NCBI RefSeq assembly: GCF_042477335.2
Contig: NC_091264.1
Location: 36,566,886-36,630,885, forward strand
Origin: Ovis canadensis
Taxonomy: Eukaryota; Chordata; Mammalia; Artiodactyla; Bovidae
Length of the DNA stretch: 64,000 nucleotides
Reading direction: 5' to 3'
The notes beneath the pieces were generated by a model that saw only the letters and a list, made by a program, of their open reading frames with translations, was not told the DNA's origin and ran no database searches. The translations under genes were made by a program, and so were the position numbers. Of the stretch, positions 44,393-56,280 are shown piece after piece (within the stretch, counting starts at the first letter, position 1; each line of letters begins with the position of its first letter).

Positions 44393-45297
44393 AGTTCATT
44401 TCAGTTGAGTTCAGTCGCTCAGTCGTGTCTGACTCTTTGCGACCCCATGAATCACAGTACGCCAGGCCTCCCTGTCCATCACCAACCCCCAGAGTCCACT
44501 CTGATGGACTGACTTGCATCCATCGAATCAGTCATGCCATCCAGCCATCTCATCCTCGGTCGTCCCCTTCTTCTCCTGCCCCTAATCCCTCCCAGCATCA
44601 AAGTCTTTTCCAATGAGTCAACTCTTCGTATGAGGTGGCCAAAGTACTGGAGCTTCAGCTTTAGCATCATTCCTTCCAAAGAAATCCCAGGGTTGATCTC
44701 CTTTAGAATGGACTGGTTGGATCTCCTTGCCGTCCAAGGGACTCTCAAGAGTCTTTTCCAGCACCATAGTTCAAAAGCATCAGTTCTTCTGCACTGAGCT
44801 TTCTTTATAGTCCAACTCTCACATCCATACATGACCACAGGAAAAACCATAGCCTTGACTAGACGGACCTTCATTGGCAAAGTAATGTCTCTGCTTTTGA
44901 ATATGCTGTCTAGATTGGTTATAACTTTCCTTCCAAGGAGTAAGCGTCTTTTAATTTCATGGCTGCAGTCACCATCTGCAGTGATTCTGGAGCCCCCCAA
45001 AACAAAGTCTGACACTGTTTCCACTGTTTCCCCATCTATTTGCCATGAAGTGATGGGACCAGATGCCATGATCTTAGTTTTCTGAATGCTGAGCTTTAAG
45101 CCAACTTTTTCACTCTCCTCTTTCTTCCATTGAGTAGCTCTTTAGCTCTTCTTTGCTTTCTGCCATAAGGATGGTGTCATCTGCATATCTGAGGTGATTG
45201 ATATTTCTCCCGGCAATCTTGATTCCAGCTTGTGCTTCCTCCAGCCCAGCGTTTCTCGTGATGTACTCTGCATAGAAGTTAAATAAGCAGGGTGACT
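44393..45297 (-). mobile_element. BovB LINE, 5'-truncated, antisense
   Basis: The 3' end at 44393 (agttcatttcagttgagttcag, a decayed pentamer tail), then about 0.9 kb of RT to 'agaagttaaataagcagggtgac'. The 5' cut falls at the 'CLFNFYAEY' codons. No TSD was recognised. Confidence 0.94.
44479..45069 (-). pseudogene. BovB RT C-terminal region, open fragment
   Basis: 196 codons open, with '[43 protein letters not shown]' and '[24 protein letters not shown]'. The catalytic YADD region lies upstream (near 45180-45200) in a different frame because of an indel around 45110-45150. The terminus diverges at 'SMDASQSIRVDSGGW'. Non-functional. Confidence 0.9.
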
Positions 45298-46083
45298 AAT
45301 ATGGGGGCATAAAAACCCCTCTCTTTCACTTAAGAGGATGTTTCCTTGCTGATAATAATGAGATAAACATAGCTAACATAAACAGAATTCTGACTTATGA
45401 TAGTCAGTTGAGGAGGCTCTCTGAACCTTAGATTCTCAGGAGAGTTCTATCAATTGGCACAACTCCAGTCCTCAACAGAGCAAGGGATTTCGGCTCAGAA
45501 AATAGAAGTTTGATGGACATCTGATCAAGAATCTCTCAAAAAAGATGTAAAAAAATATTACTGAAGTGCCGAAATTCCTCCAAACTTTGCTATTCAATCA
45601 TAGCTTTTCCCAAAAGTGTCCCCAAACAGCCTCTTTTTTCTCCCTTTCAAAATTACGAATATAGGACACCAATATCTGGTGCCTTTTACATGTGGAAACA
45701 GAAGTGTGCCATTTATATGTGGGACGAGTTAGAGTTGGAAGAGAATAGGACTGGAAATGTGGAAAATAAAACTCACCCTATTGCCACCATTCGCACAGAA
45801 TCTTGGTGCAAAAACGTCTCCTTCCTTGTGATGGGCAATTATGCCACTGGATAGAGAGCTTGCAGAACTAAGTGAAATAGAAGCAGCATCGATTTTGAGT
45901 CACCGCTAAGGATTGGGAGTCAGGACTGATACAAGGTGTCATCATAAAAGAGATTTGTAACTGTGTGTAAATCCCCTTGCCTCTGTAGAATTCATTCTCC
46001 TCAATGTAAAATGAAGACAAAACGAATTTCAGGGTATTGTCCACTTTGGAAATGACAGCAATATATTCTTGATGATGTTTCAG
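45298..46083. other. Unassigned DNA
   Basis: No supported gene. An 89-codon reverse frame at 45868-46137 has no known domain and runs into L1-like sequence. Confidence 0.4.
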
Positions 46084-46181
46084 GTGAGAATGCAAATTGG
46101 TGAAGTCACTATGGGAGACAGTATGGAGGTTTCCCAAAAAACCAAAAGTAAAATAATCATGTGAGCCAGTAATTCCATTCT
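46084..46181 (+). repeat. Old L1 ORF2 fragment
   Basis: 'gagaatgcaaattggtgaagtcactatgggagacagtatggagg' then 'aaaaccaaaagtaaaataatcatgtgagccagtaattcc' follows L1 ORF2 (ggtgcagccactatggagaacagtatggagg; atgacccagcaattcc). Interrupted at its right edge by an MLT1 LTR. Confidence 0.75.
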
Positions 46182-46380
46182 TTCCGCCATGTGAGGATAC
46201 AAGAAGTCAGCCCTCTGCAACCCCCAAGAGGATATTCACCAGAATCCAACCATGCTGCCATACTGATCTTGAATTTCATGCTTCCAGAACTATGAAAAAT
46301 AAATTTCTGTTGTTTATAAACCACTTAGTTTATGGTACTTTGTTATGACAGTTCAAGCTGACCAAGGCAGTTGAGATCAG
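46182..46380 (+). repeat. MLT1-type LTR, 3' part
   Basis: 'ccgccatgtgaggatacaag', 'ttccagaactatgaaaaataaatttctgttgtttataaaccac' and 'ggtactttgttatgacag' match the MLT1A-C type 3' LTR half (ccatgtgaggacacagcga; ccagaactgtgagaaataaatttctgttgtttataagccacc). Non-coding. Confidence 0.85.
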
Positions 46381-47297
46381 CTTCCAATTTTTTATCCTTT
46401 GCACTTTTTATGTTGAGAAATCTCTCTCAGGCTTCCTTTAGTTATAAGGTTTTTTGACATTTCCTATAGGAAATCTTTAGCCTTTCATCACAACCACTTT
46501 CCTCATTTGTCTCCGTAAGTTCACCTTTACTAAATTCCTCTGTCCGTATATCTCATGTCTATAGAAGGGAAACATCATCAACACTCCCACGTAAGTTATA
46601 TCTTCTATAATTCCATTAAAGTATGATCTGAGTTGCACTTCTAGCATCATAACTTTTATTTCTTAGTGGCTCTTTTTTTTTTTTTTGCTGGCCAATTTTC
46701 TTTTTCAATTATCCATTTTTTTGTATTTAAAATGTCATGTGAGTTTATCACTGGGAGGCAAGGAGGCAACGTAATTACATGCTTTGCTATCAGTACATGA
46801 ACTGAATAAGAGATATGCAGTCAATGACAGACATTGGGGAAAACAGGCACATTCGTTACTCACATAACAGTTTGTGGATTAAAGAGTTAGCAGTCATGTT
46901 TGTACTTCTGTAATTTTTTCCAGTTAATCCATGCTAGTAACTGAAATGGAAATTGTGTTGTTTGGGGACTGGTGTTATCTAACTAATTTCAGTGATAACT
47001 AAAATTTTTACGTGTCAGAGCTATGAGAAGTGAGAACTGTCTGTACTAGATTCTGTGTGTGTGAAACAGAGTCCCTGCCTTCACGAAGGAAAAAGTAGAT
47101 GTTAAGTAAAACAAAAGCAAAAACAATGAACTACAAGGGGTAGTAAGTCCTCTGAAGAAAAAAGGAAAAAATTAAAGGAGTGTAAAAGAGCCTGTTAACA
47201 GTGGGGAATGATGTATTTAAAGAAAGGATCATGAAGGGGTATATGATAATTTCTTGGGAAGATAAATTTTAATGGATATGTCAAAGACGGTTTGAGA
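46381..47297. other. Unassigned DNA
   Basis: No gene or confident repeat. A poly-T run of about 15 lies at 46671-46686. Confidence 0.4.
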
Positions 47298-47470
47298 GGG
47301 GCTTCCCTGGTGGTCCAGCAATGAAGACTCTGAGCTGCCAATGCAAAGGGCATGGGTTCAACCCCTGACTGAGGAACTAAGATTCTACATGACATGCAGG
47401 GCAGCCAAAAAGATTTTTTTAAATTAAATCAACTATACTTCAGTAAAATTCATTATTTTTTTTTTTAAAA
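47298..47470 (+). repeat. CHR-type tRNA SINE
   Basis: 'ggggcttccctggtggtccagc' ... 'gcatgggttcaacccctgac' ... 'aggaactaagattctacatg' ... 'gcagccaaaaaga' is the cetartiodactyl CHR SINE in sense orientation. It differs from Bov-tA after the tRNA-like head. The A/T-rich tail continues to about 47475 and contains a short L1-tail-like stretch (aactatacttcagtaaaatt). Confidence 0.85.
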
Positions 47471-47673
47471 AAAAAGAGGGTGTGGGAAAAGCATTTCAAG
47501 AAAATGGAACCCAAGACATGCACAAAAGTTATCATGAGTAAGGGATCAATGCAATCCAGTAAGTGAAGGAAGCCCTTCTGACTGAGCACAGTGTGTATAT
47601 AAGAATGTGTGTTGGGAAGAAGTAAAATACAAGTAAAGGAAGAAGGCAGGGGTCAGAGAATACTGGATATATA

Positions 47674-47834
47674 AGGTGTGCTATGGGAGAAGGCAATGGC
47701 ACCCCACTGCAGTACTCCTGCCTGGAGAATCCCATGGACGGAGGAGCCTGGTGGGCTGCAGTCCATGGGGTCACACACAGTCGGACATGACTGAAACGAC
47801 TTAGCAGCAGCAGCAGCAGCAGAGGTGTGCTATG
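47674..47834 (+). repeat. BovA SINE (single unit) with exact TSD
   Basis: Body 47686-47822, a sense BovA unit with (AGC)n tail (cttagcagcagcagcagcag) and an exact 12 bp TSD 'aggtgtgctatg' (47674-47685 and 47823-47834). It has few differences from the family. It is probably a 5'-truncated BovA2 and among the youngest insertions here. Confidence 0.96.
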
Positions 47835-48619
47835 AAGAAAAATGGGAGGCAACATGGGAGTTTTGAGCTGATAAATGATACATTTGCATTTGAAAAGAAA
47901 AATATCTGTTCTTGCCTTGACGAATTAGATCATCTTCTGAATATACACCACTATAAAAGATGGACAAAATATAAAAAATACCTTTTATTTGCACGTTTTG
48001 AATAGTAATCAACACAAGACTATGATCCTTGATGGAAAGAAAGCTCAGAAAATAAGCGTATGTACAACTGAGTTATCTCCCTGAGGGTATTTTAAAGGTT
48101 CTATTCAGGGAAATAAGATCCAGAGTTTCATTCTTGCTGCATAAAAGTGTCAAACATTTACAGTTTAGGATGAAAGACAGCTTTGATTTTTGTGGGTGGG
48201 CAAAGGGCAGTAAACTGAAGCTTTAATGTACTTGGCTGGTTCCTATGCTGACTTTGTACAAGAAGGTACTTGAAGCTTAGTACAATATCAGCTGTTTTCA
48301 TAAGCCACAAAGTACTGAAGAGATGCTAGAATTTAAGAGTGGCAAAAGTGAAGAAATCTTCTTCTTTCAGTCAAATGGCCTGATACTTAACTGTGTACCT
48401 AAAAATCGTGTTCTTCAGTGATTCTGGGAAAAGTGTCATAAAGACATAAATACCTGGTAATGAATGACTCACAATTAACAGGGACTTTAAATGTCACCAA
48501 CACTAATGAAGAACCAGGACAAAGACTCAATAATATGCTTACAGGAAGCAAAAGCTCACATACTTGAATTATCAGGATATTTCTCACAGTCACTTTTATT
48601 ATTGGGAGATCAAAAATCT
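47835..48619. other. Unassigned DNA
   Basis: No gene or recognised repeat. A 64-codon reverse frame at 48399-48593 is without a domain. Confidence 0.4.
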
Positions 48620-48850
48620 AGAGTAGAAGCTAATATTTATTGAGCCTTCTCTGACATTCCACATGCTCAGACAATGTTCTGAATGCTTGACTTGTGTTGA
48701 TTTATTGAGTATTCACAAGAGCTCTTTACACATTTTTTTTTTAGGTGAATAGGATACACAGAAAAGCTGAAAAAACAAGCCAAATATTGCACATCTAGGT
48801 AGTGAAGGAGATGGGATTTAAATGCAGAGTCTGGCACCAGCATTCAGCTG
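48620..48850 (-). repeat. MIR SINE, nearly complete
   Basis: Reverse MIR: 'atattgagccttctctgacattcc' and 'aatgttctgaatgcttgacttgtgttgatttattgag', a T-run, 'aggtgaataggatacacagaaaagctg', 'cacatctaggtagtgaaggagatgggatttaaatgcag' and 'gtctggcaccagcat'. Elements in the family order are recognisable across about 230 bp. Confidence 0.8.
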
Positions 48851-51800
48851 CTCTCCCATGCAGTTCCTTATTACACAATACCCTCTCACTACCACCAAAG
48901 CAGCCCTCTGGAGCAGAATAACACAACCATGTTCTCCCTTACAGCCGTGCAGATATCTGAATTTGGCTCTCAGTTATCCTCTCGGTTTTCTTTTGTCCAG
49001 ATTGGATAGCACTGGTTCAATCAATGCTTATTCATACATCCTGGATTCCCAATTATCATTCTAATTACACATTTGAGATGTTAATTGTTCTATTAAGACA
49101 ATGTGCCTTGAATTTAAATCATTGCTCTGTATTTGGCTACCCTCTGCAGAATATTTAAGAGCAATTAGCTTTACTGATCTAGTGATTGCACTTTTTTTAA
49201 AGAGGTCTGGAAGTCATAAATGGGTTTTGATAAATTTGGTTTCAATGTTTGCTCCAATAGAATCTGAGATTGGTCAGTGAAATCTCCTGGCTACATTAAT
49301 GTGGAAGTGGAAGGTAGACCACCTCTATTATCTGGGCAACTGCTTTTATTTTCATCTAAATGCATGGCATAATTTTTAATACCTGTGAAATTCCATCATG
49401 TTAGCATTCATGTGTATTTAAAACACTATTTCTTAAAAGGATACTAGTCTTCTTCCCAGTTTATATCAATCATATATTTGAATGTTATCCCTTCTACATC
49501 TCCATTCATGTAACTGGTAATATTGTTAAAGACAGGCAAAATTAAACAAGTGGCATTTTAGTAGACCTATAGCAATAGTCAGTATTCTTTTCTTCAGTGT
49601 AGTGTGTATTTAAATATGAAGAATCTTCAATTTTGCATCAAAAAATAAAGATTTAATATAAACTTCTGTGGAAAAAGGATCTCTGTGGCTTCAGTTTGTA
49701 AAGAAAGCAGAATCTGCATAAAACATCTGAAATCTCACAGTAATTATATGGCTATGCTATTACCAAGACACTATCTCTTATGGAAATTTTCTTCGTAGAA
49801 TTTTGAAATACATTAGTCTGCATTATTGCCTAACAACTCTGAGTATATTGATGTTTCGGTTTTCTGTTTTATAAAGGAAACTCAATAATATTGCAATAAA
49901 CAAGCTCCTTGACTCCAGGGCATTTTCTTGCAATTGCATTAAAGCTTTTCTTATAAAGATTACATATATGGTTTCAAATCAATCAAGAGAGTTAAGAGAG
50001 TGCATGCTTCTAGGTTTCTCTTGGATTCTAGTTTCCATCACAAAGGTTTACCTTATTCCTTCTCTCTCCTCTTAAACTCCCTTATTTATAACCAGCCGAT
50101 TGGTTATATAAGTCTTCTCTAAGCCCTTTTATTTAATACATTATCTCAATGTCTTCTCCAGTTTGAATAAATGTTCTTGCTTCTGTACAGCATTTTCACA
50201 TCAGTATGCAACCTCACTAACCAACCATGACAGAGAAGAAATGAAAAGACATAAAGGTGGGAAGAACTAAATGAGAGAGGTGGGTTTTCCTGCACTGGCA
50301 GGATTGAGTGACTGACTAGGTATCAAAAATTTTGCCTTTTTTTTTAACTTTTCTTCCAGGAAATTATCTAACAGTTATGACAAACAGCTGATTTTACCCA
50401 AAGACGCATCTAGAAGACACACGCACTGAGGTTGACTTTTCCCTAGCATATGAAATTGAGATGCATGGAGTTTGGGGGAAAAGTAAGTGCCACACTTAAT
50501 ATCCCCATAATTAATCCATGATTAGTCTTGACTTTTGGATATCAAAAGATACACAAGGAGACCCAAAATGAGAAATGAAAAGTTGATAACTTAGAGATTT
50601 GAAATTTCTTTTTTTTTTGCATTTTATTGGGTGCATAATCTTCTAGTATGTAGCTAACATACAGCTATAATTTTTATTGTAGCATTCATTTATTTTTTCT
50701 TTGAGATTATTATTGATAAGGATATTAAGTTTGATGGGGAGATAAAACTAGCAGATTTTGACAGTATCAGTCTTATAAAGAACAGTAGAAAGTAAGACCA
50801 AAAATAAGTTTGTAAAGATTAGAAAAAAGTCTATATAAGATGTGCATATTTCTCTTAAAGACATACTCAGATGTCTAGAACACAAAATTCAGATTCTACC
50901 CTAAAGTATTTAAATATTTATATGTTTATATTGTATATTAAAGGAAATAAATAATATATATAATATATAACACAGGATTATATAAAGTGTTTTCAGTCCC
51001 ATCTATCCAATAGATGATTTAAAAATTAATTGAAATTGTCCCCTTTAATATCTTTAAAAAATTTCATTAACTACACACATATAGTTTTAAAATCAGTAAA
51101 GGCCTAACTGTTGTATAAAAGAGAAATAAAAGGCATCATTAAATGAAATAAGCAGAGGAAGACAATTTTATAAACAGAAAGAGTCCAGAAAATTAGCAGA
51201 ATATCTGTAAGTCTGAGACTTCTTTGAGAACCACAGGATTAAAATTTCTAGTAGTATGTGAACCGGCTTTGATTTTGTTTGTAAGCAGGTGAAGCATACT
51301 TCCAACCCATCTTAAGCATAATTCTTATAGGAGAAAGAGTTACAGGGCAGAGTCCCTCTCTATTGGTTATAAAGGTCCAGAAGTCCACCTTTTTGCTTTA
51401 TCTCTGTACACTGCTCCCCCTACTCTTTAAAGCAATACCACTTAAGAGAAGTACGCCAACTGGTGATGGTCTGCAAAATGTTTGTCACCAGTTTGCAGTG
51501 ATGTGCAAGATTTGGGTGTAATCATTTGGAAATTGCATAGCAATTGAACAAAGTCATTTTATGCCTGTTGAATCTATTGATAACAAAGTGGAAATTGAAT
51601 TTTGTGTCTCTTTATTTCATTTTTTCTCCTAATTCATTTTGTGTGTGTGTTTTACAAAAGTATTCATCTGTGAAAGATTGAAAAAAAAAGTTCATCCTTC
51701 AACTCAGATAATTCAGAAGCATTTCCCTGGGCAGAACACGTGGCTGTGTTTCAGAAAGAATTCCTGGATAACCAAGGGAGATACAAAACGACCATCTTAG

Positions 51801-52257
51801 TGATTCATGCAATTTAAAATTTTTTCTGTTGATGGGGAAATGGTACAGTGCAATATGTCTCTATGGTTGTAGCCTCATTGTGGTTAAATAAGTCTTGGGA
51901 AAATGGTGGAGGAAAACCACACCCATTTCTCTCCCCTTCTTTGATTTTTCTTGAAGACTGAGACTTCTATTTCTTACCATTTGTCTATAACTGTCCCTCT
52001 CCCATCCTCACTTTGTGTCTTACTCAAATCAGTACAAGACTGCCATATTCAACAATCAGTCTTCAATATTCACCATTTGTTTAATTGCCCATTCAGGGCT
52101 GGTATCTCATTGTAAATAGGTGATCAAGGGAAATCAGTAGATGTAAAGTTACAAACGACCATGTGTTTACATTCCTATAGGTATTTTCCTTTATAAAAAG
52201 AGAAATCTCAGCATTCCACAGCATTGTATCCTCATTGGGGCAACTTAGGGGGAGTTA
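48851..52257. other. Unassigned AT-rich DNA, 3.4 kb
   Basis: The longest stretch with no recognised repeat and no supported gene. A forward 80-codon frame (48822-49064) overlaps the MIR. The lack of young repeats is unusual for this window. Poly-T runs lie at about 50336 and 50610. Confidence 0.45.
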
Positions 52258-52471
52258 GGGGCTTCCCAGGTGACTTGGTGGTAGAGAATCTGCCTGCCAA
52301 GGCAGGAGACGCAGATTCCATCCCTGGGTTGGGAAGATCCCCTGAAGGAGGAAATGGCAACCCACTCCAGTATTCCTGCCTGGAAAATCCATAGACAGAG
52401 GAGTCTGGTGAGCTACGGTCCATGGGGTTGCAAAAGAGTCAGATACAACTTAGCGACTCAACAACAACAAC
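52258..52471 (+). repeat. Bov-tA SINE
   Basis: Sense copy from 'ggggcttcccaggtgacttgg' to 'cttagcgactcaacaacaacaac'. The flanks 'agggggagttag' and 'agggggctag' may be a decayed TSD. The 63-codon reverse frame over it is SINE translation. Confidence 0.93.
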
Positions 52472-53899
52472 AAAGAGGGGGCTAGAGGCTACTAGGGACA
52501 GTACATTGTGAAAACACACCTAAATTCCCACATGGACCTTTGTCTTCTTTCCCTAGACTTGAACATCTTCTGCACATAAAAAACTTGCTTCTGCTTCTCT
52601 TTCTGCAAGAAGCATAGCACTAAAAGTATTAGGAGATCTATTCCAAGAGATATTCTCGTTTGCTATTCAAAGGTGAGTGGAGGCAATAGGAAAGATGTCC
52701 TATGGTATCTTACAAAGGGAAACTTAAAGATGGTGCTTACAGATGGATTGCTATTTGTAGTCTGTGACACCAGTTCCTGCATGGAATTTCCCTGGGATGC
52801 CAGTATCATTTTAGAATCTATGGACTCTGAAGAACACTGTGAAAGAAAAAAAAAGACAGAGAAAAGAAAACCAAATGTCAATTCCCAACATTTCACAGTT
52901 TCAGGGGATTTTTGAAACTCTGGGACTCACACACTCTACTATACTCATTAAATCCAGGCTAAGAATTCATTTTCTACTGTAACAGGAAAGGGGAAGTTGT
53001 CCTTGAGGAGAGAGTGCAATGGAAAAATAAATTGTCATCCATTCAGAATAGTTTTAAAATCAATGAAATGTAGATGTGTTATCACTAATATCATCCACAA
53101 AACCCCACAGCCTTCCACAGGTTCTGCTAATGAAGAAACTGGCTATAATAAAAACAATTTTATAAATTGGTGCCATTCAGTAGTAGTGATGCTGAGATGA
53201 ATATTTTAATCAATCTGTGCAGGAAAAGACGGCTTAGGAGCATAGATTTTATGCTTTTCAATTATCTTGATTTTTTTAAATAAAAGAGAGGAACACTATG
53301 AAAAAAATCCTGTGCACTGGTTAGCATAACAATGAATCCAGATATAGCATTCCACTTTGATAATCTTTATTGAGAATGACACTAAAAGAGCTCTGGGGAA
53401 AATGACAAAATGCATCATGAAAGCTAAAGATTGAAAAGGAAGAACAAAGGATAGTAAAACACAGAATCATCTTTATCTTTTTTTTCCCCCTCTGATTAAA
53501 AGGTGTATTGCATTACAGCTCCAATGAGTCCAGTAATGCCACTCTGACCCATTTTTATTCTATAAAATGGTCCCATCATTTCTGTCAGATCCAGTAAATG
53601 AGGGCAGAATTAAATCACTGAAAGTGACATCATCCTAGGAGTCTTACACTGAGAAAGTTGCAAATAGCTGCTGAAAGATTAAGTTCCACCTAAAGAGTTA
53701 CCCACGTAGTCAGGTATTTCAGAAATATAATTTCTGTAACACCAATTACAGTGTATGTATATGTGTGGGTGGATGTGTAATATTGGATATTGATACACCA
53801 AACTGTAAGAGGCTTAGCAGTGGCCAAAGATGATTTTTTAAATGAAGTGAACTTATTGAAGCAGTGTCTAGGTCACATGTATCTGTTTATACTCATTTC
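52472..53899. other. Unassigned DNA, 1.4 kb
   Basis: Overlapping frames on both strands at 52663-52915 have no recognised domain. The reverse one starts with a hydrophobic segment. No other sign of a gene. Confidence 0.4.
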
Positions 53900-54620
53900 T
53901 ACAGGAAATACTAATATGTTATTTCCTGGTATACACCGGCTTGATCAGGCACTTTCCTACCATAGTCTTGTCCTAGCTAGTGAACCTGTCTGGGAAATTC
54001 TTCCCTAGAATTTCACACAGCTAACTCCTTTACCTCCTGCCTGTCTTAGTTTTGGCGTCAAGCTTTTGTTAATACCTAACCTGACTGCTGCTGCTGCTGC
54101 TGCTGATGCAAAGTCACTTCAGTCATGTCTGACTCTATGTGACCCCATAGACAGCAGTGCACCAGGCTCCGCCGTCCTTGGGATTCTCCAGGCAAGAACA
54201 CTGGAGTGGGTTGCCATTTCCTTCTCCAATGCATGAAAATGAAAAGTGAAAGTGAAGTTGCTCAGTCATGTCCAACCCTCAGCGACCCCATGGACTGCAG
54301 CTTTCCAGGCTTCTCCATCCATGGGATTTTCCAGGCAAGAGGACTGGAGTGGGGTGCCGTTGCCTTTTCTGACCTAACCTGACTACCCGGTTGTAAAATT
54401 TCAGCTTGCACCTCTGGATACTTACCATGTGTATCAAATCACCTTTATCCTGTTCTCTTTCATTATTCTTTAGTACTTTCCAATTGGCTATAACATACGC
54501 TTACTACTGTATGTATTGCTTGCCTCTCTACATATACAAACTGATATGTAATCTGTTCAAAGATTGAGATCTTTTGCTGTCTGTATCATAAATATTTAAA
54601 AGTTTCCACACATAAGAAAC
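53900..54620 (+). repeat. L2 3' region, split by a BovA2
   Basis: The left part, 53900-54086, holds 'gggaaattcttccctag' and 'gctaactcctttacctcctgcc'. The right part, 54385-54620, holds 'ttcagcttgcacctctgg', 'ttattctttagtactttcc' and 'caaagattgagatc'. They fall in L2 order on both sides of the BovA2 (ggaatgctcttcccc; ctcctacttatccttcaag; cttcatagcactta; gtaagctcc). Confidence 0.55.
54074..54384 (-). repeat. BovA2 SINE with exact TSD
   Basis: Reverse dimer, body 54087-54371, which begins with (GCT)n and has an exact 13 bp TSD 'acctaacctgact' (54074-54086 and 54372-54384). Both units and the linker 'gcatgaaaatgaaaagtg' are present. Confidence 0.96.
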
Positions 54621-55299
54621 ATTATAGCATTTTTTACTATAAATTCTGTATATAGTTAATCACATTTTAAAGAAGGAATTGCTGTTTCCCTTTACTACGT
54701 TACGCAGAAAATCATGAGTCCTGGGAAGGGTAGCAGCAATAGTGTTAATGAGACCATACATATTTAATACAGTTAATGAGAGGGAAAAATGATGTCAGAC
54801 TTTCTTAATAGGTCAGGTAAGTGGTTCCATATTTGCCTTAGTCACGTTAATGATACCTCATGAAACATTTAAGAATAAACACTTCAATTCCATGTTCTGG
54901 AATTAGGGTGTCTGTAATCGCCAAGGACTATGCCACAATTTGGAAGAGATAATCAGGCTACAAAATAAAGCTAGCTCATCTCCTGAACCTAATTCATTTG
55001 AAATGTTGTATAAAATATATTTTATACCAAAGCAAATATGAACTTAGTAAAAGTAGAATAGAAAAAAATTACTTTTCTGATATAAATCTGAAAAATTCAA
55101 AAAGAGACATTTTACTCTTCCATTTTGGTCTAAACAACCAGTACCTACTGATATGTCACTAAATCTTTTCTGCTATTAAAGCATTAGAGATGAGAATACC
55201 ATCTCATGTAAGAAAATTCCTTAACTTTGATATTTTGCACTTATTAAAGCATATGCACCTGACTATTGGTGTTTTTTATTGTAACCTAAGTGCCTGACA
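54621..55299. other. Unassigned AT-rich DNA
   Basis: No gene or repeat is recognised. Confidence 0.4.
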
Positions 55300-55770
55300 T
55301 TAAGCTTTTGATTCTGAGGCATCTTCTTCAAAGACACCCATCTGGAACGAACACTTTGCCAGCTACACAACCAGATAAAGAGCCAGGCCACCTCATTACT
55401 GAAGATCACTTTTGTTTAGAAAGCTCTGACTGACCTAGATAATTTACCAGGTGACTGACTACATTTTGTCTTCCCACACTTTAATTCCTGCTCTTATGTT
55501 TTAATTTTACCAATAAAGAGTGAATCCAAAAAACCCTAGGTACTATACCCTGGGCCCCAATAAAGGGAGAACCCTAGGTCTACCTGCTCTCTCTCTGTCT
55601 ATATGAAACTTGCGCTGTGGCCTCAGATTTGGCATGAATTCTCTAGAACTAGTGAATAATAAAACCTGTCTTTTCAAGGTTCCCTAATGGTTGTTGCTGA
55701 GTTGCATCTTGCAATCATAAGACCACAAAGGCCAGTTCAGTGACAACTTTGGCTCCGAAAGTGCAAATGT
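55300..55770 (+). repeat. LTR-like sequence (possible solo endogenous retroviral LTR)
   Basis: Looks like an LTR R-U5 region: two AATAAA motifs (at about 55511 and 55558), then 'ctgctctctctctgtctatatg', 'aataataaaacctgtcttttc' and 'ttgctgagttgcatcttgcaatc', ending near 'gacaactttggctcc'. No gag, pol or env remnant lies next to it and no partner LTR was seen, so it would be a solo LTR. The boundaries are uncertain. Confidence 0.45.
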
Positions 55771-56194
55771 CTATGGAGGCTCCTACAATTAGTACGGATG
55801 CAAGTGGGTATCCTGCATCTTTAGCTGACAGCATGACTCTGTATGCTGGGATTGACCCAAAACACCTATCTTATTTTTCTTAAAGGTGAACTACATTTTG
55901 TACTCTATTTAACTGTTTTTTTTTCCAATACAGTTTTTTCTGGCATCTGTTAGCATTTGACAGATATGTTGAAGGAATGCTTGCCATTGTTAACATACTC
56001 ATTTTTTGAGAACAATGAAGACTGGACAAAATAAGTAAACCATGATATTTTATACTTAATTAACCATAATGAATGGTTTAGGGTTAAGGTGAAATGCCTT
56101 ATATTTTCTTTAATTATAACCAGTGTGAACAAATCAAGATATTTTATTTATGCACTATAATAATTGGGTATATCAAAATTTACATAAATGCAGG
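55771..56194. other. Unassigned AT-rich DNA
   Basis: No gene or repeat is recognised. Confidence 0.4.
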
Positions 56195-56280
56195 TCTTAA
56201 GAACCACCTTTTTCACTAAACAAGCATCTATTTAATCTTAAGAACCATCTTTTTCACTAAACAAGCATCAATATTCAATC
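56195..56280. repeat. 41 bp tandem duplication
   Basis: Two adjacent copies with period 41 (56195-56235 and 56236-56276) share 'tcttaagaaccaNcttttt' and 'cactaaacaagcatc' with few differences. Not a known family; a recent local duplication. Confidence 0.85.

Noticed and set aside
52663..52896. 77-codon reverse frame that starts with a signal-peptide-like hydrophobic segment
   Set aside because: There is no cysteine pattern, family resemblance, splice context or polyadenylation context, and an 80-codon frame overlaps it on the other strand. Chance is the simpler explanation.
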